From assembly GCA_009889585.1 (NCBI GenBank), contig WUQV01000291.1, positions 1 through 11,408 of the forward strand: a stretch of DNA of 11,408 nucleotides. Reading direction: 5' to 3'. Shown here one piece after another: positions 11,406-11,408 of this stretch (position 1 is its first letter; each line of letters begins with the position of its first letter). The notes beneath the pieces were generated by a model that made no database searches, was not told the DNA's origin, and saw only the letters and a program-made list of their open reading frames with translations. Made by a program: the position numbers and the translations under genes. This stretch comes from Candidatus Bathyarchaeota archaeon. Its GTDB lineage: Archaea; Thermoproteota; Bathyarchaeia; Bathyarchaeales; WUQV01.

Positions 11406-11408
11406 TCA

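Overview
The window is archaeal, most likely from a thermophilic member of the Thermoproteota/TACK group. It encodes an ABCE1/RLI ribosome-recycling factor and an archaeal-type (short) triosephosphate isomerase. Arg is mostly AGG, starts are often GTG or TTG, Shine-Dalgarno (SD) motifs match GGAGGTGA, many genes have TATA boxes just upstream, and the tRNA gene lacks an encoded CCA. I cannot name a genus.

Layout. 1-133: the end of a probable CRISPR array (two exact 26-bp repeats around a 38-bp spacer). 149-1934: a NitT/TauT-type ABC importer pair, solute-binding protein then permease, with no ATPase subunit in view. 1935-2508: mostly non-coding, but with a well-signposted 33-codon gene for a Glu/Trp repeat peptide, preceded by a TATA-like element, a perfect hairpin and a consensus SD. 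2509-4293: ABCE1/RLI. 4298-5872 (minus): a TnpB-like protein of the subgroup without a zinc finger, whose 3' part overlaps a strongly structured RNA-like region (candidate omega/guide RNA). 6139-6760: a VapBC toxin-antitoxin pair. 6826-7754: a possible small membrane protein followed by at least three decayed pieces of zinc-finger-type tnpB genes on both strands, with remnants of element ends. 8038-8748: triosephosphate isomerase. 8745-11257 (minus): a more AT-rich run of unrecognised membrane proteins, including one broken by a frameshift at a homopolymer and two paralogous ~48-aa single-helix peptides on either side of a membrane-anchored coiled-coil protein. 11315-11405: a type II tRNA gene whose anticodon arm does not fold cleanly.

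How the parts relate. Housekeeping genes (rli, tpi, tRNA) are separated by accessory DNA: CRISPR, TnpB elements and their wreckage, a toxin-antitoxin pair and an AT-rich membrane-protein cluster. Two genes, the permease and tnpB, have family-typical N-termini lying upstream of any ATG/GTG/TTG. In both, a CTG codon is the only plausible start, with an SD-like motif 7-9 nt upstream. The most distinctive item is the EEEEW-repeat micropeptide upstream of the ribosome-splitting factor. I propose, as inference only, that translation of this very acidic peptide could feed back on ABCE1 expression.
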